A stretch of DNA of 64,000 bases from an uncultured Prevotellaceae bacterium (GCA_905207705.1 CAJLMA010000001.1:372001-436000), one strand, 5' to 3'. Positions 1-9,170 are shown, counted from the first letter of the stretch. Numbers and translations: made by a program. Notes: a model not told the origin generated them from the letters alone.

Positions 1-446
1 TTATGGCACGAATCACCAAGAAACGGGTTGTAGCCGCACCGTTGCTGGCGCATGTAATTCAACACAAAATCAGCCGTGCCATTATAAACGTCGGTATTTA
101 TCGGAAATATCGGCGACGCAGCATCGCCGGCTTTTATATAATAACTTCCGCATGTGTCAAACGATGAGAAATCAAGCCTGTATGTAGACTTCATTGTACC
201 ATATGCCCCTGTGCTGCGTACGGCCTCTATTAGGGCGACAGGCTTATCGGTCATCGCGTCAATAAGTTCAAAACTTTCAATATTTACGGGTTCTTCACTT
301 ATCATTACGGCAACCTTGACCGATTGTGGGAGATATCCTAACTGATTGATTCTAATCCAACTGTCGGCAGTAACCAAAAATGACATGCCTGCTGCCATGA
401 CAAGGCTCGCAAAAAAAGCTCCTGCCTTCCTATATTTAAAATTCAT
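1..446 (-). CDS. Glycoside hydrolase family 9, N-terminal part (cut by left window edge)
   Basis: Partial gene read leftwards from ATG at 446; 148 codons are visible with no stop. The N-terminus is a signal peptide (basic MNFKYRK, then a hydrophobic stretch to about residue 26). It is followed by an Ig-like domain opening with SWIRINQLGYLP, the hallmark of the CelD-type N-terminal domain of GH9 endoglucanases and exoglucosaminidases. The last visible residues (MRQQRCGYNPFLGDSCH) match the start of the GH9 catalytic domain, where an RCG...HxxD region is usual. It probably cleaves beta-linked glucans or related glycans in the periplasm or outside the cell. It starts 37 bp after birA ends and looks like the last visible member of the minus-strand operon. 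The catalytic residues lie beyond the edge, so substrate cannot be judged. Confidence 0.8.
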   Translation of the reverse strand, partial: MNFKYRKAGAFFASLVMAAGMSFLVTADSWIRINQLGYLPQSVKVAVMISEEPVNIESFELIDAMTDKPVALIEAVRSTGAYGTMKSTYRLDFSSFDTCGSYYIKAGDAASPIFPINTDVYNGTADFVLNYMRQQRCGYNPFLGDSCH

Positions 447-483
447 AAGATTATGGTTTTTTCATGTTTAAATACATATGTCA

Positions 484-1224
484 TTATTTCACCAGATACG
501 CAACCTCCTTGAATGCATATTCATGTATTGCGCCTCCTTCATGCCTCAACCGCAACATTCCGCTCTCTCCCACACCTGCAATCACCGCACGGAAACGTTC
601 TCCCGAGGGCAATTCAAATCCATGCAGATGGCCGTCATTGCGGTACAACGACTTGACATATCGATCGTGCAACGCTGCAAAAGCTGCGTCATCGGCCTTT
701 GAAAAATCCAAGGCGGCTTCTATCCGTTCACACACGTCATGCAATGCCTGCTCAAGCGGTATTTCATGGCCTATGACATGAATGAGCGACACCGGATTGG
801 GCGCATCGCTCAAGAAATGCTCCTGATTGACATTGATTCCAACGCCGACTATCGTATGCACGATGGCATTGCCGCACAACACATGTTCTATCAAGATGCC
901 GCATATCTTCTTGTCATGATAATATATATCGTTAGGCCATTTTACTGAAAATCCGTCGGAATATTGCGACAACCATCCAACAACTGCCAACGACACAGCT
1001 TCCGATATGCAGAACTGCTTGGAAGGAACCACGGCAGGATGCTTTACAAGCATCGAAAATGTGAGATTCTTTCCCGGCTCGGCTTCCCACGAGTTTCCAC
1101 GCTGCCCGCGCCCTGATGTTTGAGAATTAGTGTAAATTACCGTACCCGACGGCAGCATCGATGCTATCCGCGACAAATAGGAATTGGTTGAAGCTGTTTC
1201 GTGCAATAATATGTATCGAGGCAT
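484..1224 (-). CDS. birA: Biotin--[acetyl-CoA-carboxylase] ligase (no HTH domain)
   Basis: Cytosolic enzyme that activates biotin with ATP and attaches it to biotin carboxyl carrier proteins. The 246-residue protein has the BPL/LplA catalytic fold: the biotinyl-AMP loop GRGQRG at about residues 38-43, the KWPND motif near residue 94, and the small C-terminal domain. There is no N-terminal winged helix, so this is a monofunctional ligase and not the E. coli type repressor-ligase. The start 9 bp after the tsaE stop suggests co-transcription with tsaE, porX and porW. Confidence 0.92.
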   Translation of the reverse strand: MPRYILLHETASTNSYLSRIASMLPSGTVIYTNSQTSGRGQRGNSWEAEPGKNLTFSMLVKHPAVVPSKQFCISEAVSLAVVGWLSQYSDGFSVKWPNDIYYHDKKICGILIEHVLCGNAIVHTIVGVGINVNQEHFLSDAPNPVSLIHVIGHEIPLEQALHDVCERIEAALDFSKADDAAFAALHDRYVKSLYRNDGHLHGFELPSGERFRAVIAGVGESGMLRLRHEGGAIHEYAFKEVAYLVK

Positions 1225-1233
1225 AGTTCGCGT

Positions 1234-1680
1234 TTAATCTTCCTTAGGGAATTCCAAAGTCATTGTTCTTGCATCGGTGGCAGCATCAACCATGATTTTT
1301 ACGGTCACTGTATCATCGGGCAGCAAATTTTCTATACGTTCGGGCCACTCTATAAGGCACAATGCACCCGAGTCGAAATAATCCTCCACACCTATGTCCT
1401 CAGCCTCACGTTCATCCTGCAACCTATAACAATCGAAATGATATATCAATTCGGCCGTAGTGTCGCTACGATACTCGTTGATGATTGAGAAAGACGGCGA
1501 ATTGGTCACATCGTCCTCCACTCCGAGAACCTTGCACAAAGCATTGATAAAAGTAGTCTTCCCGGCTCCCATCTCGCCGTAAAATGCAAATACGGTATAA
1601 TCACCCATTAATCTTGCAAAACTGCGAGCCGCTTCCTCTATATTATCGAGAGTTGCTATGTTTATGACTTCTGTTTTCAT
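1234..1680 (-). CDS. tsaE: tRNA t6A biosynthesis ATPase TsaE
   Basis: P-loop ATPase that works with TsaB, TsaD and TsaC to make N6-threonylcarbamoyladenosine at position 37 of ANN-decoding tRNAs. The 148 residues fit the family. Walker A is GEMGAGKT at residues 35-42, followed by the SPSFSIINEY switch region and the IEWPERI segment typical of TsaE. It lies 17 bp after porX and 9 bp before birA. Essential in many bacteria, it sits here inside an operon with secretion genes. Confidence 0.95.
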   Translation of the reverse strand: MKTEVINIATLDNIEEAARSFARLMGDYTVFAFYGEMGAGKTTFINALCKVLGVEDDVTNSPSFSIINEYRSDTTAELIYHFDCYRLQDEREAEDIGVEDYFDSGALCLIEWPERIENLLPDDTVTVKIMVDAATDARTMTLEFPKED

Positions 1681-1697
1681 AATAATTTATATTTAAT

Positions 1698-3245
1698 TTA
1701 ATTTTTTGTCGACATTGTTACTATTGGCACCACCATCTCTTCCAACGAAATTCCGCCATGCTGGAATGTATCGTTATAGTACTGCACATAGTAGTTATAA
1801 TTATTGGGATAAGCAAAGAAATCCCGGTTCATTGCAAATATGTAAGCCGATGAAACATTAGGCGACGGCAAGCCATATTCCAACGGTCGTTTTATCTCAT
1901 ACACCTGCTTTGAATTGTAACTCAAATTTTTGCCTACCTTATAACGCAAATTTGTATTGGTAGCCCTGTCGCCTATGACCTTGATAGGATTGTTCACTCT
2001 CACCGTCCCGTGATCGGTCGTAAGCACAACCTTGAACCCTTTGTTCGCAATCTGCTTGAACAAATCAACAATTGTGGAATGCTTGAACCATGATTCGGTT
2101 AACGACCTGTAAGCGGCATCCGAATAAGCCAATTCCCTTATCATTTTCGACTCGGTACGCGCATGTGAAAGCATATCGACAAAATTGACGACAACTACAT
2201 TGAGGTCATAATTGCTGAAATTGTGAAAATTTTGAAGCAGCTTCTCTCCGGCAGCCGAATCATTTATCTTGTTATACGAAAATTTGTAACGCTTGCGATA
2301 ACGATCCAATATAGTTTGTATCAATGGAGCCTCATTCAAGTTCTTGCCCTCTTCTTCATCCTCATCGACCCACAAGTCGGGAAACATTTTGGCTATATGC
2401 ACTGGCATCAATCCCGAGAAAATGGCGTTACGGGAATATTGAGTCGCCGTCGGCAATATACTGCAATACAACTCGTCCTCGTCGACAGTAAAATATTCGC
2501 TCATGATGGGTTTTACCATGCGCCATTGGTCAAGCCTGAAGTTATCAATGACTACAAAAAAGACCTTTTCACCTTTGTCAAGCAATGGGAACACCTTTGT
2601 CTTCATTATTTCATGGCTCATTAGGGGATGGTCGTCGGTAGATATCCACCGGCCATAGTTTTTCTTCACAAACTTGCAAAAAGCCGAGTTTGCCTCCACC
2701 TTCTGCATCAGCAACAACTCATCCATGTCGGTTTCGGCACTTGCCAATGTCAACTCCCAATGCACCATCAATTTATATACCTCGCACCAGTCATTAAAAG
2801 TGGCTGCATTGTTAATCATCATGCTTATGTTCCTGAATTCCTGCTGATAATCAAACGAAGCCTTTTTGGAAACAAGTTCCTCGGAATGCAGATTTTTCTT
2901 TATTGAAAGTAATATCTGATTGGGATTCACAGGTTTAATCAAGTAATCGGCAATTTTGTTGCCTATGGCTTGATTCATTATGTTCTCCTCCTCGCTTTTA
3001 GTTATCATTACCACAGGCACTTCGGGATGCGTAAGTTTTATCTGCGACAATGTTTCAAGCCCGCTTATGCCAGGCATGTTTTCATCAAGAATCACGAGGT
3101 CAAAATTCTGAGTGGCCACGGCATCAAGAGCATCACGCCCGTTCGACACCGTAGTCACGTCATATCCCTTTTGTTTCAAAAACATTATGTGGGGCTTCAA
3201 AAGATCTATTTCGTCATCAGCCCACAATATAAGTCCGTTTGCCAT
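1698..3245 (-). CDS. porX: T9SS response regulator PorX (receiver plus PglZ/alkaline-phosphatase domain)
   Basis: 515-residue two-domain protein. Residues 1-120 form a CheY-like receiver domain with acidic pair D10/D11, phospho-acceptor D54 (VILDENMPG), the T/S region MITKS, and the conserved lysine in YLIKP. A helical linker follows. The C-terminal two thirds is a PglZ/alkaline-phosphatase superfamily domain with the metal-site signatures FVVIDNFRLDQW and TTDHGT. In Porphyromonas and Flavobacterium, PorX with the kinase PorY and an ECF sigma factor controls type IX secretion, and its effector domain is reported as a zinc-dependent nucleotide phosphodiesterase. It starts 2 bp after porW. No porY or sigP is visible here. 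Confidence 0.92.
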   Translation of the reverse strand: MANGLILWADDEIDLLKPHIMFLKQKGYDVTTVSNGRDALDAVATQNFDLVILDENMPGISGLETLSQIKLTHPEVPVVMITKSEEENIMNQAIGNKIADYLIKPVNPNQILLSIKKNLHSEELVSKKASFDYQQEFRNISMMINNAATFNDWCEVYKLMVHWELTLASAETDMDELLLMQKVEANSAFCKFVKKNYGRWISTDDHPLMSHEIMKTKVFPLLDKGEKVFFVVIDNFRLDQWRMVKPIMSEYFTVDEDELYCSILPTATQYSRNAIFSGLMPVHIAKMFPDLWVDEDEEEGKNLNEAPLIQTILDRYRKRYKFSYNKINDSAAGEKLLQNFHNFSNYDLNVVVVNFVDMLSHARTESKMIRELAYSDAAYRSLTESWFKHSTIVDLFKQIANKGFKVVLTTDHGTVRVNNPIKVIGDRATNTNLRYKVGKNLSYNSKQVYEIKRPLEYGLPSPNVSSAYIFAMNRDFFAYPNNYNYYVQYYNDTFQHGGISLEEMVVPIVTMSTKN

Positions 3246-3247
3246 TA

Positions 3248-6196
3248 TTATTCCTCCTGATTGTCTCCGGTAACCCCTTCCGCGCCATCGTCCATACTGC
3301 TTGGATTATCACCGGATGTAGTTTCATTGTCGAGCTGTCCAATTTCGACCGATTCTGCTTCACCGTCTGCAACTTGGACTTCCTCTTCGACGTTCCCGGC
3401 CAGTTCATCTTTTCCCTTGTTATTCTCCTGCTCGAGGAACAGGAAATATTCTTCCCATGAACGGCCTTCGTTTATAAGCAAATCAAAATTCTCTACACTT
3501 ATCATGATTTGCCTTACGCTTGAAGGAATCGACAACTGCTGGTCGGCCTCAAGCACAGTCTTGTACTGGGTCACCTCATCAAAGTTACTAAATCCTTTTA
3601 TCACCAGCAAACCCATGCGTCCGAAAGAAAGTTGTTCCAAATCGAAATCCTTAATCTCAAACGAAGAGAAATTATGCTTGGCTATATCGAAAAGCAACTG
3701 ATTCTCCGATACAGAATCTCGGGGGAAAGCAAGCACATAATATTGAGGAGCATCGAAATTGAGCTTGAAAGGCGTCACTCGACGTGTCGTGTCCATATAG
3801 TCGATCGAATCGTTCGACAGTCGCATCGACCAGAACATGCCTCTCACATTGGTACTTCCGCCTTCCAATTTGCGACCTTGCGCTATTTGGCGCATAATTG
3901 ACGATGCCGTAGGCGTTATATCGGTTTCCGGATAACGTTCAAGCAATTCCCTCAACGTCGACTTGAACTTGTCATAATTCTTGTCTGTCAAGTAGGAAAG
4001 TGCATCAATGAACATGAATTTAGGCATAATCTTAGACAACGGATAGCGACGCATCATTTCGGCATAAGCCTCATGCACCTCCTCATTCCTATTGTTCAAA
4101 TATGCCTCGTAAGCATCGGCATACATCTTTTCCTGGTCACGCTCCATGTTTCGAAGGTTATCCAAATATTTTGGGTCTTTCATCGCCTGCCCATATCCCG
4201 ACTCAGGGAACTGGCCAATTATAAGCGACCTGTAATTCTCGGCCATTGTCATATTTCCCATGCGCACATATATGAGATACAAGTTATAATAGGCATCAAG
4301 ACGATAGATATTGTCGGGATAACGAGACAGCAATGTGTTGAATTCCGTTATCGAAGCTCCAAAATCCTCGAGCTTGTCTTTCAGTATGACACCCATGTTG
4401 TACAAACCATCCTGAATTATATCATGGCACGTCTGTATCTCTTCGGGCGTTTTAGGTATCTGCTTCAAATAATATTCCACAAAATGTGGGTCCTCGGCAC
4501 GCTTTTGTGCTTCAAGATCCATGCGGGCCGAGTCGCTGAGTACCGAATCACCTTGAGCGAATTCCTCATCAAGCGCATCATAGTCCACCTCTTCAAATTC
4601 ATCCATCGAGAAAGTTGCCTTATTGCGACGACGCCAGTCATCTTCAAGCTTACGGCTGCCCCATGCCTTTTGGAACGCTGTCTTCCCGGCATTCTTGGTG
4701 GCTGTATTATAAAAATACCATGAATCGTCATTATTCATCATGAAGTTGGAAGGGGCATTGTCCTGATTGCCAAGCTGGCTGCCCATCGCCGCTTGTTGCG
4801 CAAGATATTCTTCCCTGCGCGCAGCCTCGGCCGCCTCTTCTTCCTGTTTCTTCAATTCGGCAATTATTTTTTCGGCTACGGCTTTTTGTTCTTCAGGAGT
4901 CATGGCCGACAATTTCAGCAACGAGTCTTGTAATTCCACGTTCTGCGAATACACCGCAAGTTCATCAAGCACGTCCGAACGCAATTTCAACGAATCATAT
5001 CCCGGATAAGTTTCACCTATGAGTGGCACAGCCTCGGCATAGCATGGTTGTGCGTCCGAATACTTGCCTTGCTCAAAATATATGCGTCCGAGCGTGAGCT
5101 GGCTTATGGCTTTTTCTATGCCGCCTCGAGTACTTTTTTCGGCAGCAAGTATGTAATTTTCGACTGCATTGACAGTGTCATTTCGCGACAAGTAAAGATT
5201 ACCTATGGCATAATATATCTGGTCGAGGTAATCTTTATTTCTATCATATTTGACCATGGAACGAAGTGAATTCACTTCATCCTCGATATCTCGACCAATG
5301 AAAACCTCACTTTGCTTTATCCTCGCATTAAACTTAGTCCTATAAGTAGCGTTATTCGCTCCACTCACCGAACCAAACGCTTTATACGCATCGGCACGAT
5401 AACCGACGTCGGCACACAATTGCCCTAACAAGAAACGCAACCTCACCTTTTGCCCTCCGCCATAATGGTCAACGGCTTTCGCAAGATAAGGAATTGCTAC
5501 ACTGTCGTGGTTGCTTTTGATTTGGAAATTGGCCATGGCGAGATTATAAAGTCCTCGCAACTCATTGTTGGTAAGCTCTTTTTCCTTTATGCGAGATATT
5601 ATATTTTCGGCCTCGGTAGTCCAGCCAAGCGCGCTGTAACATTGCGTTTCCCACAATTTAGCTTCAGTCACCACCTCAGGCAGCCATCTGAAGTGCATTG
5701 TTATGTAATGGAACGTGGATGCCGAGCCAAGGAAATCGCCATTCATGTATTGCGCTTGTCCCATCATGAGCCAAGCATTGTGAAGGAATGGATTATATTC
5801 TTCACGTTTCATCCATTCTTTATATTTCTTATCACGCGACTTGCCACGTTTCTTTTTAGGTTTCTTCTTTATCGAATGCAACTGAATGGCTTTCTGCATT
5901 TTCTCGATTGTCCGGTCGAAGTTTGTGGAAGGCTGTGGACTGCTCGGGTCGTTATATGCTTCAGCCGGATGGATAAACAACCTCTTGGTGTAATCATCCT
6001 CATAGTTTGTCTCCATCTCATGCAATTGCTCCTTGTAATGCTCCGAACCGTTGAAATACACGTTGTATCGTGTGGTAAACGACTGCCAGAAACGCGACAT
6101 GGCAGTATTCTTCTTCGTGCTACACGCTGTCCCAAAGAACAGCACCAGAAGAAACAACGACAAGGGTATGTAAAAACTTTTCAGCTTCAAAGTCAA
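3248..6196 (-). CDS. porW: T9SS lipoprotein PorW/SprE-like, TPR-rich
   Basis: 982-residue predicted lipoprotein: hydrophobic signal with lipobox FGTAC, acylated Cys25. After the conserved N-terminal block (SRFWQSFTTRYNVYFNG) come many tetratricopeptide-like helical repeats, a charged coiled segment around residues 425-470 (EEEAAEAARREEY), more TPRs, and an acidic low-complexity tail of about 50 residues. This matches SprE/PorW, needed for T9SS function and reported to contact the ring/trans-envelope core. It is nearly contiguous with porX (2-bp gap), linking a structural and a regulatory T9SS part in one transcript. Exact family assignment rests on N-terminal similarity and architecture. Confidence 0.8.
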   Translation of the reverse strand: MTLKLKSFYIPLSLFLLVLFFGTACSTKKNTAMSRFWQSFTTRYNVYFNGSEHYKEQLHEMETNYEDDYTKRLFIHPAEAYNDPSSPQPSTNFDRTIEKMQKAIQLHSIKKKPKKKRGKSRDKKYKEWMKREEYNPFLHNAWLMMGQAQYMNGDFLGSASTFHYITMHFRWLPEVVTEAKLWETQCYSALGWTTEAENIISRIKEKELTNNELRGLYNLAMANFQIKSNHDSVAIPYLAKAVDHYGGGQKVRLRFLLGQLCADVGYRADAYKAFGSVSGANNATYRTKFNARIKQSEVFIGRDIEDEVNSLRSMVKYDRNKDYLDQIYYAIGNLYLSRNDTVNAVENYILAAEKSTRGGIEKAISQLTLGRIYFEQGKYSDAQPCYAEAVPLIGETYPGYDSLKLRSDVLDELAVYSQNVELQDSLLKLSAMTPEEQKAVAEKIIAELKKQEEEAAEAARREEYLAQQAAMGSQLGNQDNAPSNFMMNNDDSWYFYNTATKNAGKTAFQKAWGSRKLEDDWRRRNKATFSMDEFEEVDYDALDEEFAQGDSVLSDSARMDLEAQKRAEDPHFVEYYLKQIPKTPEEIQTCHDIIQDGLYNMGVILKDKLEDFGASITEFNTLLSRYPDNIYRLDAYYNLYLIYVRMGNMTMAENYRSLIIGQFPESGYGQAMKDPKYLDNLRNMERDQEKMYADAYEAYLNNRNEEVHEAYAEMMRRYPLSKIMPKFMFIDALSYLTDKNYDKFKSTLRELLERYPETDITPTASSIMRQIAQGRKLEGGSTNVRGMFWSMRLSNDSIDYMDTTRRVTPFKLNFDAPQYYVLAFPRDSVSENQLLFDIAKHNFSSFEIKDFDLEQLSFGRMGLLVIKGFSNFDEVTQYKTVLEADQQLSIPSSVRQIMISVENFDLLINEGRSWEEYFLFLEQENNKGKDELAGNVEEEVQVADGEAESVEIGQLDNETTSGDNPSSMDDGAEGVTGDNQEE

Positions 6197-6220
6197 GAAA
6201 ATATGTATTTCAACAATTTA

Positions 6221-7075
6221 TTAACGGTTCTTGTCATGTTTTATTGCAATCCTGCCATTTGCCGAAAATGAAACGACGAACCGCGAAATGGCATATACCA
6301 ATATCAATGAAATAACTATGGTAGCCGATGCTGGAACACTCATCGCGTAAACTCCGAGCACATAGCTTCCAAACAAGCCTGCAAACGAACCCACAAGACT
6401 TGCCACGACCGACAATATCATCATCGGCTTCAGCCTATGTGCATATAACTCGGCAATCATTTGTGGCATTGTCAACAAAGACATCAACAACATTATGCCT
6501 ATAAGCCTTATCGTCAACACGACACATATAGCCACAAATACCGACATCACGCAATTGACAGCCGTCACCGGCAGCTGCATGGTCCGTGCAAAATCCTGAT
6601 CGAACGCACATGCCACTATCTGCCGATAGAATATGACAAAAAATACCAGCAGCACAACCACAAAAATTGCAAATGCTGCTATGTCTTCTCGTGATATGTT
6701 CAATATATTGCCAAACAAGAACGAGTTTAAATCGGGAACATAGCCCGGCGTGAGGAATATGAACAACGTGCCTATTGCCATGCCGAATGCCCAAATGACG
6801 GCTATCGCCGAGTCTTCTCGGATATTCTGCCGAGAAGCCATCCAATCGACCCCCAACGATGACGCTACGGCAAACACTCCTGCCGACAATATGGGATTAA
6901 TGCCGAGAAAATAGCCGAGCCCCAATCCGCCGAAGCACGCATGAGTAATGCCACCGGTTATGAAAACGAGCCTGCGTGTGACAATATATGTGCCGATAAG
7001 AGCCGACGCTATGCTCACGAAAAAAACGCCCAGCAAAGCGTTTTGAAAAAATGTATAATTAAATATCTCAAGCAT
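6221..7075 (-). CDS. Metal ABC transporter permease (ZnuB/MntB family)
   Basis: 284-residue polytopic inner-membrane protein with about 8 hydrophobic segments. The opening (NALLGVFFVSIASALIGTYIVTRRLVFITGGITHACFGG, read in pieces) carries the ABC-3 family signature where helix 1 leads into GGITHACFGG. This family imports zinc, manganese or iron(II) with a separate ATPase and a binding lipoprotein, neither of which is next to it here. Gaps to neighbours are 27 bp (upstream) and 24 bp (to porW), so it is probably co-transcribed. A zinc substrate would fit the zinc-dependent PorX next door, but that is inference. Confidence 0.9.
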   Translation of the reverse strand: MLEIFNYTFFQNALLGVFFVSIASALIGTYIVTRRLVFITGGITHACFGGLGLGYFLGINPILSAGVFAVASSLGVDWMASRQNIREDSAIAVIWAFGMAIGTLFIFLTPGYVPDLNSFLFGNILNISREDIAAFAIFVVVLLVFFVIFYRQIVACAFDQDFARTMQLPVTAVNCVMSVFVAICVVLTIRLIGIMLLMSLLTMPQMIAELYAHRLKPMMILSVVASLVGSFAGLFGSYVLGVYAMSVPASATIVISLILVYAISRFVVSFSANGRIAIKHDKNR

Positions 7076-7102
7076 TTTGCGATTCTTGACTATGAATGTT
7101 AT

Positions 7103-7531
7103 CTATGCCTTCCCGTTTAAAATATCCCTGGCTTCGGCTGCAAGCATTATCAATTCATCTTTCACAGGAGCCGGCAACTCGATGCCTCGTAATTTTATCG
7201 ATCTCGCCCAGCCGGCTATTTCTTCCGGCCTCAACGTATAAAGCACGTCGCGAAATTGCTCTGCCTGTTCTTCGGTATAATCATCGGCACCTATGCCTTT
7301 ATACTCGTCAAGCTCCTCATCTTCATAATATATTATTTTGCTGTCGATGCCGTCAAGCAATGACTCCTTCTCGCACACGGCATGTTGGCCGCAACACCCT
7401 TCTAGTCGGTCGGCTACTGGTTCTTGCGATATGGGTTCTTCTTCAACATCCTTGTCGGTCAACCGATGATGTATGTATAATATCACCCCGGTTATGACAG
7501 TTACAAGCAAAATCCAGAATGCACCCATCAT
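7103..7531 (-). CDS. Conserved Bacteroidales membrane-anchored protein of unknown function
   Basis: 142 residues with one N-terminal membrane helix (about residues 2-21) followed by a short basic stretch, so the remainder is likely cytoplasmic. A Cys-rich motif GCCGQHAVCEKESLL lies at about residues 45-60, then an acidic segment (YYEDEELDEYKG), then a helical tail with LRPEEIAGW. The CCGxHxVCEK element recurs, as far as I recall, in small Bacteroidota proteins, but no function is known to me; it could bind a metal. Its ATG overlaps the aroA stop by 4 bp (ATGA), which predicts translational coupling. Confidence 0.75.
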   Translation of the reverse strand: MMGAFWILLVTVITGVILYIHHRLTDKDVEEEPISQEPVADRLEGCCGQHAVCEKESLLDGIDSKIIYYEDEELDEYKGIGADDYTEEQAEQFRDVLYTLRPEEIAGWARSIKLRGIELPAPVKDELIMLAAEARDILNGKA

Positions 7532-8763
7532 AATGCTGCCTCCTTAATCATAAATCCGCATTGGACGAGATGCTTCCAATAGTCGGGATATGACTTACCG
7601 ACAACTCCGGCATCGGCTATTACCAACCCCGGGAACTTCACTGCAGCCGGAGCAAAAGCCATTGCCATGCGATGATCGTCAAATGTGTCGATTACCGGTC
7701 TTGATTCGGGCTTTGTCGTTTCACCATCCCAAATCATCGCAACGTCATTCTCAACTTTGACTACATAGCCCAACTTAAAAAGCTGTGTCCGCAATGCTTC
7801 GAGCCTGTCAGTCTCTTTTATTTTCAAAGTCTGCAATCCTGTGATGTGGAATTTCCTGTCGAGCAGACATGCTGCCACTATTATCGTTTGAGCCAAATCA
7901 GGATTTCCCGACAAGTCCAACTCAAGCTCTCCATCAGTGCTTTTTATATTGCGCAAATCAACATAATTGCCACGACTCAATGAATCAACGCCAAGCTCGC
8001 GAAAAAATTCTGCCACTCGGCAATCTCCTTGAATACTATCGCGAAACAATCCGCGCAACGAAATTCTCGATTTTGGCAACAACGATTGAATGGCATACCA
8101 ATAACTTGCGGCCGACCAGTCATTTTCCACATTGTATACCGAAGGAGACACATACTGCACCCCGGGCTCCAATATTATGTCATTGCCCACAAACGATGCT
8201 TTTACACCAAAACTGAGCATGACATCCAACGTCATTTCAATATAGGGCCGTGAGATAATTTTGCCCTCTAAGTGCAATCTGCTGCAACCTATGACCGGCA
8301 TTATCATCAAAATTGCCGAAATAAATTGCGAACTTACCCCCGAAGCCATGCTTATGCTATCGCATCCATATCGACGACCATGTATTTCCAGTGGAGGAAA
8401 ACCTGTTTCGTTTTTGTAAGCAATATTGGCTCCGCAGGCATTCAACGTGTCAACAAGCGTCTTTATGGGACGATGCCGCATCCGTTCGGTGCCGTCGAGC
8501 ACTACGTTTCGACCGCCGCAAAGTGAAAAATATGCCGTCAAGAAACGCATTGCCGTACCGGCAGCCCCTATATTGATGTCACTCGATTCCGACACGAGGG
8601 CCGACATCATCGCTGCCGTATCGTCGCACTCCGCTATGTTGTTTATATGACATTTACCCCCGTTCAAGGCATTTATTATCAATACCCTGTTGCTTATGCT
8701 CTTCGAAGCCGGAAGATTTATTTCGGCTTCGATGCGTGAAGGTGCTGTGATAGAATAATTCAT
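7528..8763 (-). CDS. aroA: 3-phosphoshikimate 1-carboxyvinyltransferase (EPSP synthase)
   Basis: Sixth step of the shikimate pathway: joins phosphoenolpyruvate to shikimate-3-phosphate. Motifs are KSISNR near the N-terminus, GTERMRHRPI, GNPDLAQT, IKETDRLEAL and DDHRMAMAFA. An open frame extends up to 8793, but a promoter (TTTG-N20-TAATTTTG) at 8803-8772 lies between that ATG and the one at 8763. I therefore choose MNYSITAPSR (411 aa), which also starts at the family's usual N-terminus. It is first in the long minus-strand operon that continues into porW and porX. Confidence 0.93.
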   Translation of the reverse strand: MNYSITAPSRIEAEINLPASKSISNRVLIINALNGGKCHINNIAECDDTAAMMSALVSESSDINIGAAGTAMRFLTAYFSLCGGRNVVLDGTERMRHRPIKTLVDTLNACGANIAYKNETGFPPLEIHGRRYGCDSISMASGVSSQFISAILMIMPVIGCSRLHLEGKIISRPYIEMTLDVMLSFGVKASFVGNDIILEPGVQYVSPSVYNVENDWSAASYWYAIQSLLPKSRISLRGLFRDSIQGDCRVAEFFRELGVDSLSRGNYVDLRNIKSTDGELELDLSGNPDLAQTIIVAACLLDRKFHITGLQTLKIKETDRLEALRTQLFKLGYVVKVENDVAMIWDGETTKPESRPVIDTFDDHRMAMAFAPAAVKFPGLVIADAGVVGKSYPDYWKHLVQCGFMIKEAAL

Positions 8764-8771
8764 TACAGCGA

Positions 8772-8803
8772 CAAAATTAGCATCTTTGCGCAACTATTAC
8801 AAA
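8772..8803 (-). promoter_or_regulatory. aroA operon promoter
   Basis: Minus strand: TTTG at 8803-8800, a 20-nt spacer, TAATTTTG at 8779-8772. This is a perfect Bacteroidetes -33/-7 match. The expected transcript start is only a few nucleotides before the aroA ATG at 8763, implying a very short leader. It decides the aroA start and probably drives the whole run down to the GH9 gene. Confidence 0.75.
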
Positions 8804-8845
8804 TACTATAAACACGTTTTTTGACACTATTTCTGCAATTTTTAT

Positions 8846-8876
8846 TTTGATATGTAATATTTAATCTATACCTTTG
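8846..8876 (+). promoter_or_regulatory. tRNA-Leu promoter
   Basis: TTTG at 8846-8849, 19-nt spacer, TACCTTTG at 8869-8876. It ends 21 nt before the mature tRNA 5' end and is divergent from the aroA promoter. Confidence 0.7.
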
Positions 8877-8897
8877 TGCCGCTTAAAATGGCAAACA

Positions 8898-8980
8898 GCC
8901 CGGGTGGCGAAATGGCAGACGCGCTGGTTTCAGGTACCAGTGGAGTAACATCCGTATCGGTTCGACTCCGATCTCGGGCA
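8898..8980 (+). tRNA. tRNA-Leu (anticodon CAG)
   Basis: An 83-nt class II tRNA. The acceptor stem GCCCGGG pairs with CTCGGGC, discriminator A at 8980. The anticodon stem CTGGT/ACCAG (8924-8940) encloses loop TTCAGGT with CAG at 8931-8933. It has a long variable arm and a GGTTCGACTCC T-arm. CCA is not encoded. Confidence 0.97.
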
Positions 8981-9024
8981 CATAATTGTTAGTAACATCA
9001 TATTTTCGCCGTGATGGCGATGGC

Positions 9025-9056
9025 AAGGCATTGAATATGAAAATATTCAATGCCTT
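9025..9056 (+). terminator. Terminator after tRNA-Leu
   Basis: A perfect 14-bp stem (9025-9038 with 9043-9056) closed by a GAAA tetraloop and followed by a short T-rich stretch. It lies 45 nt after the tRNA. The rest of 8981-9284 holds only the next gene's promoter. Confidence 0.8.
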
Positions 9057-9162
9057 TGTTACATTATATCCACTCCCTAACTCACCCCCAACAAGCCAAT
9101 ATCGCACAATGCAAACCATCAAAAAGCATCGACCCCCTATTCAAATTTCATTCAAAAATAGT

Positions 9163-9170
9163 TACCTTTG
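9163..9170 (+). promoter_or_regulatory. Candidate -7 box of the DUF1460 gene
   Basis: TACCTTTG matches TAnnTTTG. No convincing -33 element sits 19-21 nt upstream. The implied leader is about 110 nt. Confidence 0.45.

Noticed and set aside
5450..6271. Open frame of 273 codons on the plus strand
   Set aside because: Antisense to the porW coding region; Cys/His/Arg-rich shadow composition.
8898..8980. tRNA-Leu considered as the attachment site of the integrase relic at 10345
   Set aside because: No partial repeat of the tRNA 3' end was seen near the relic, and an intact DUF1460 gene with its own signals lies between.
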